Assembly: GCA_949358305.1 (NCBI GenBank)
Contig: OX442324.1
Span: 3,602,001 to 3,666,000 of the forward strand
Source of the DNA: Strigamia acuminata
Taxonomy: Eukaryota; Arthropoda; Chilopoda; Geophilomorpha; Linotaeniidae
Length of the DNA stretch: 64,000 nucleotides
Reading direction: 5' to 3'
Shown: piece after piece, positions 62,674-64,000 of the stretch
Layout of the letters: every line of letters begins with the position of its first letter
Numbering within the stretch: the first letter of the stretch is position 1
Translations under genes and position numbers: made by a program
Notes under the pieces: generated by a model
Seen by the model: only the letters and a program-made list of their open reading frames with translations
Databases searched by the model: none
Told to the model about the DNA's origin: nothing

Positions 62674-63732
62674 TGTTGTTGTATTGTTTTTAGATGCATT
62701 CTGAGGAAATGCCATAGATTGATGCAATTAGCGGTCAAAATTTTCAGTCTTTTGTAGATCAAACTGACAATAAATTTATTCTTGTTTTTTTTTTCCCTAA
62801 CTTTTCATAATTTTTGTAAGTTCAAAGATGGTGGATTACAAAATACAATTTCCAAAATAATAATAGTACGTGAGTTTTGAAATAAAAAGTTACAAATTTT
62901 TATATTGTTTCACCTTAAAATTACAAACCAAAAAAATTTCATTCATTTAGACATGAGAGCTAAAAATGTTATCAAAATAAGTAAACCTAAATAAATAATA
63001 AACCAATTTTTCAATTCTTTTTTTTTTTAATCTTGAAAAATAAAATTTAGTCTTTGGTCACCTTATGTACTTTTTTTTTTAAAAAAAAGAAAGACTAGAA
63101 ACCATGTTATGGAAGAAGGGAAAACTGTTCCAAGGATCAAAAAAAGCCTCAATGTCAATTTATAAATAAAATTAAAAAAAATAATATTATTCCCTGGACT
63201 TTTTAAATCAATATTATTGCTTCAATTCATGTGGGGTTTACAAAAAGTCATGTATTCACTGAAACTTTGTTCACAAAGCCCAAAACGAAAAGGATTTTCA
63301 TTTTTTTTCGATCACTTATCAAATCGTGTGATTGTCGTGTGATCAGAAGAAAAAGTGAGCAATAAAAAGGAACTAAGAATCAAACTAATACAATGGAATT
63401 CATCAATTCAATCAATAATGACAAAAAAAATAAATTTTTGTTTGTTGGTTTTTTTTTTTTCCTTTTCTTTTGTACTAAAATACAGAACAAAAATAAATTG
63501 TTGAATTTGTAACTTTCGTGCATTTACTCCCTGACTAAAAGGAAAAAACGTATCGTCCAAACAAACTGAAAGAAGATAATTTAAATAAAGGCGCATTCGA
63601 CAAACTATACATTAACATGAACGTCCATTTTAAAACACCCAGGAATAAATAATTTACTTCTGGTTTAATCAGGTAACGCCGTTTCAATTTTAGTTATTTC
63701 ACTTACCTTATCTTATAGTTATATACAAAACG
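62674..63732. other. CFAP298 3' UTR and gene-poor AT-rich DNA
   Basis: AATAAA occurs at about 62770, soon after the stop. The rest is AT-rich with T/A runs. I see no gene. Confidence 0.6.
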
Positions 63733-63942
63733 ATGCCGATGTTGAAAATGCATCACAATTTCTTCGGTTGTCAAAATATTAGGGTTGATAATCGCGATAA
63801 TGGCTACACTAAAGTTGAATCGAGGCAGCACTATAAACAGCTCGAAGTGCGCATTGCCCATGCGCAAAACATTACACGTGACTTAAAAAAGTTTAAACAA
63901 AAGGATCTAGCAATAAAAATTTGGATATCGAATGCACCTTGA
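63733..63942 (+). CDS. Small open frame, 69 aa, hypothetical
   Basis: ATG to TGA without interruption, in DNA a little less AT-rich than its surroundings. The product starts MPMLKMHHNFFGCQNIRV and is rich in Asn, Lys, Gln and His. It has no signal peptide, no membrane segment and no motif I know. It may be an exon of a gene continuing past the window, or chance. Confidence 0.2.
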   Translation: MPMLKMHHNFFGCQNIRVDNRDNGYTKVESRQHYKQLEVRIAHAQNITRDLKKFKQKDLAIKIWISNAP

Positions 63943-64000
63943 GAAAGCATTAAAGCAATCTTCAAACATATATGACAAAAATTAAAAATACAAACATAAA

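Noticed and set aside
1-64000. CRISPR arrays, bacterial operons, ribosome binding sites
   Set aside because: The genes are spliced and eukaryotic. The tandem repeats have no unique spacers of constant length.

Overview
This is eukaryotic (animal) DNA: AT-rich, with short GT-AG introns in some genes and very long ones in others, many A/T homopolymers, DNA-transposon relics and a satellite. An E74-type ETS factor whose ETS domain lies at the extreme C-terminus, a cyclin I/G-type gene and the ciliary gene CFAP298 suggest an invertebrate. I favour an arthropod or other ecdysozoan but cannot name it. All multi-exon models below were spliced by hand, and every complete model sums to a multiple of three.

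Region 1 (about 0.3-8.4 kb, minus strand) is a compact run of six genes. Each begins with a short exon encoding a signal peptide, followed by a phase-1 intron. Five encode small unrecognised secreted proteins with no cysteine in the predicted mature chain: a Thr/Ser-rich mucin-like protein, two coiled-coil proteins, a Trp-rich helical protein and a His-rich charged protein. The sixth is a class-V aminotransferase related to 2-aminoethylphosphonate transaminase (PhnW). It has gained a signal-peptide exon and has Arg where the PLP-binding Lys should be, so it looks like a secreted pseudoenzyme. This cluster is the most likely undescribed system in the window.

Region 2 (about 8.5-18.3 kb) is repetitive. 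It holds tRNA-like (SINE-like) copies in both orientations, one interrupted by a MITE. It also holds a higher-order satellite: a 380-bp imperfect palindrome alternates with arrays of a 21-22-bp unit, with a usual period of 682 bp. A 200-bp N gap lies inside it, and the block at 12.16-12.6 kb is repeated just after the gap.

Region 3 (about 18.4-45.5 kb, minus strand) starts with three phase-compatible orphan exons. It continues with the E74/Eip74EF-like gene: nine coding exons across 25 kb, 512 aa, plus an alternative first coding exon at 30.5 kb that gives a predicted 411-aa isoform. Its introns are mostly AT-rich with a few GC-richer, promoter-like islands.

Region 4 (about 45.5-57.4 kb) has no gene I can support and probably holds 5' UTR exons and promoters. 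Region 5 (57.4-62.7 kb, plus strand) holds a cyclin I-like gene (300 aa) followed by CFAP298 (290 aa, the length I recall for the human protein). An X-box-like RFX site lies just upstream of CFAP298, and a near-perfect 149-bp hairpin lies in its fourth intron. The final 1.3 kb is largely empty.
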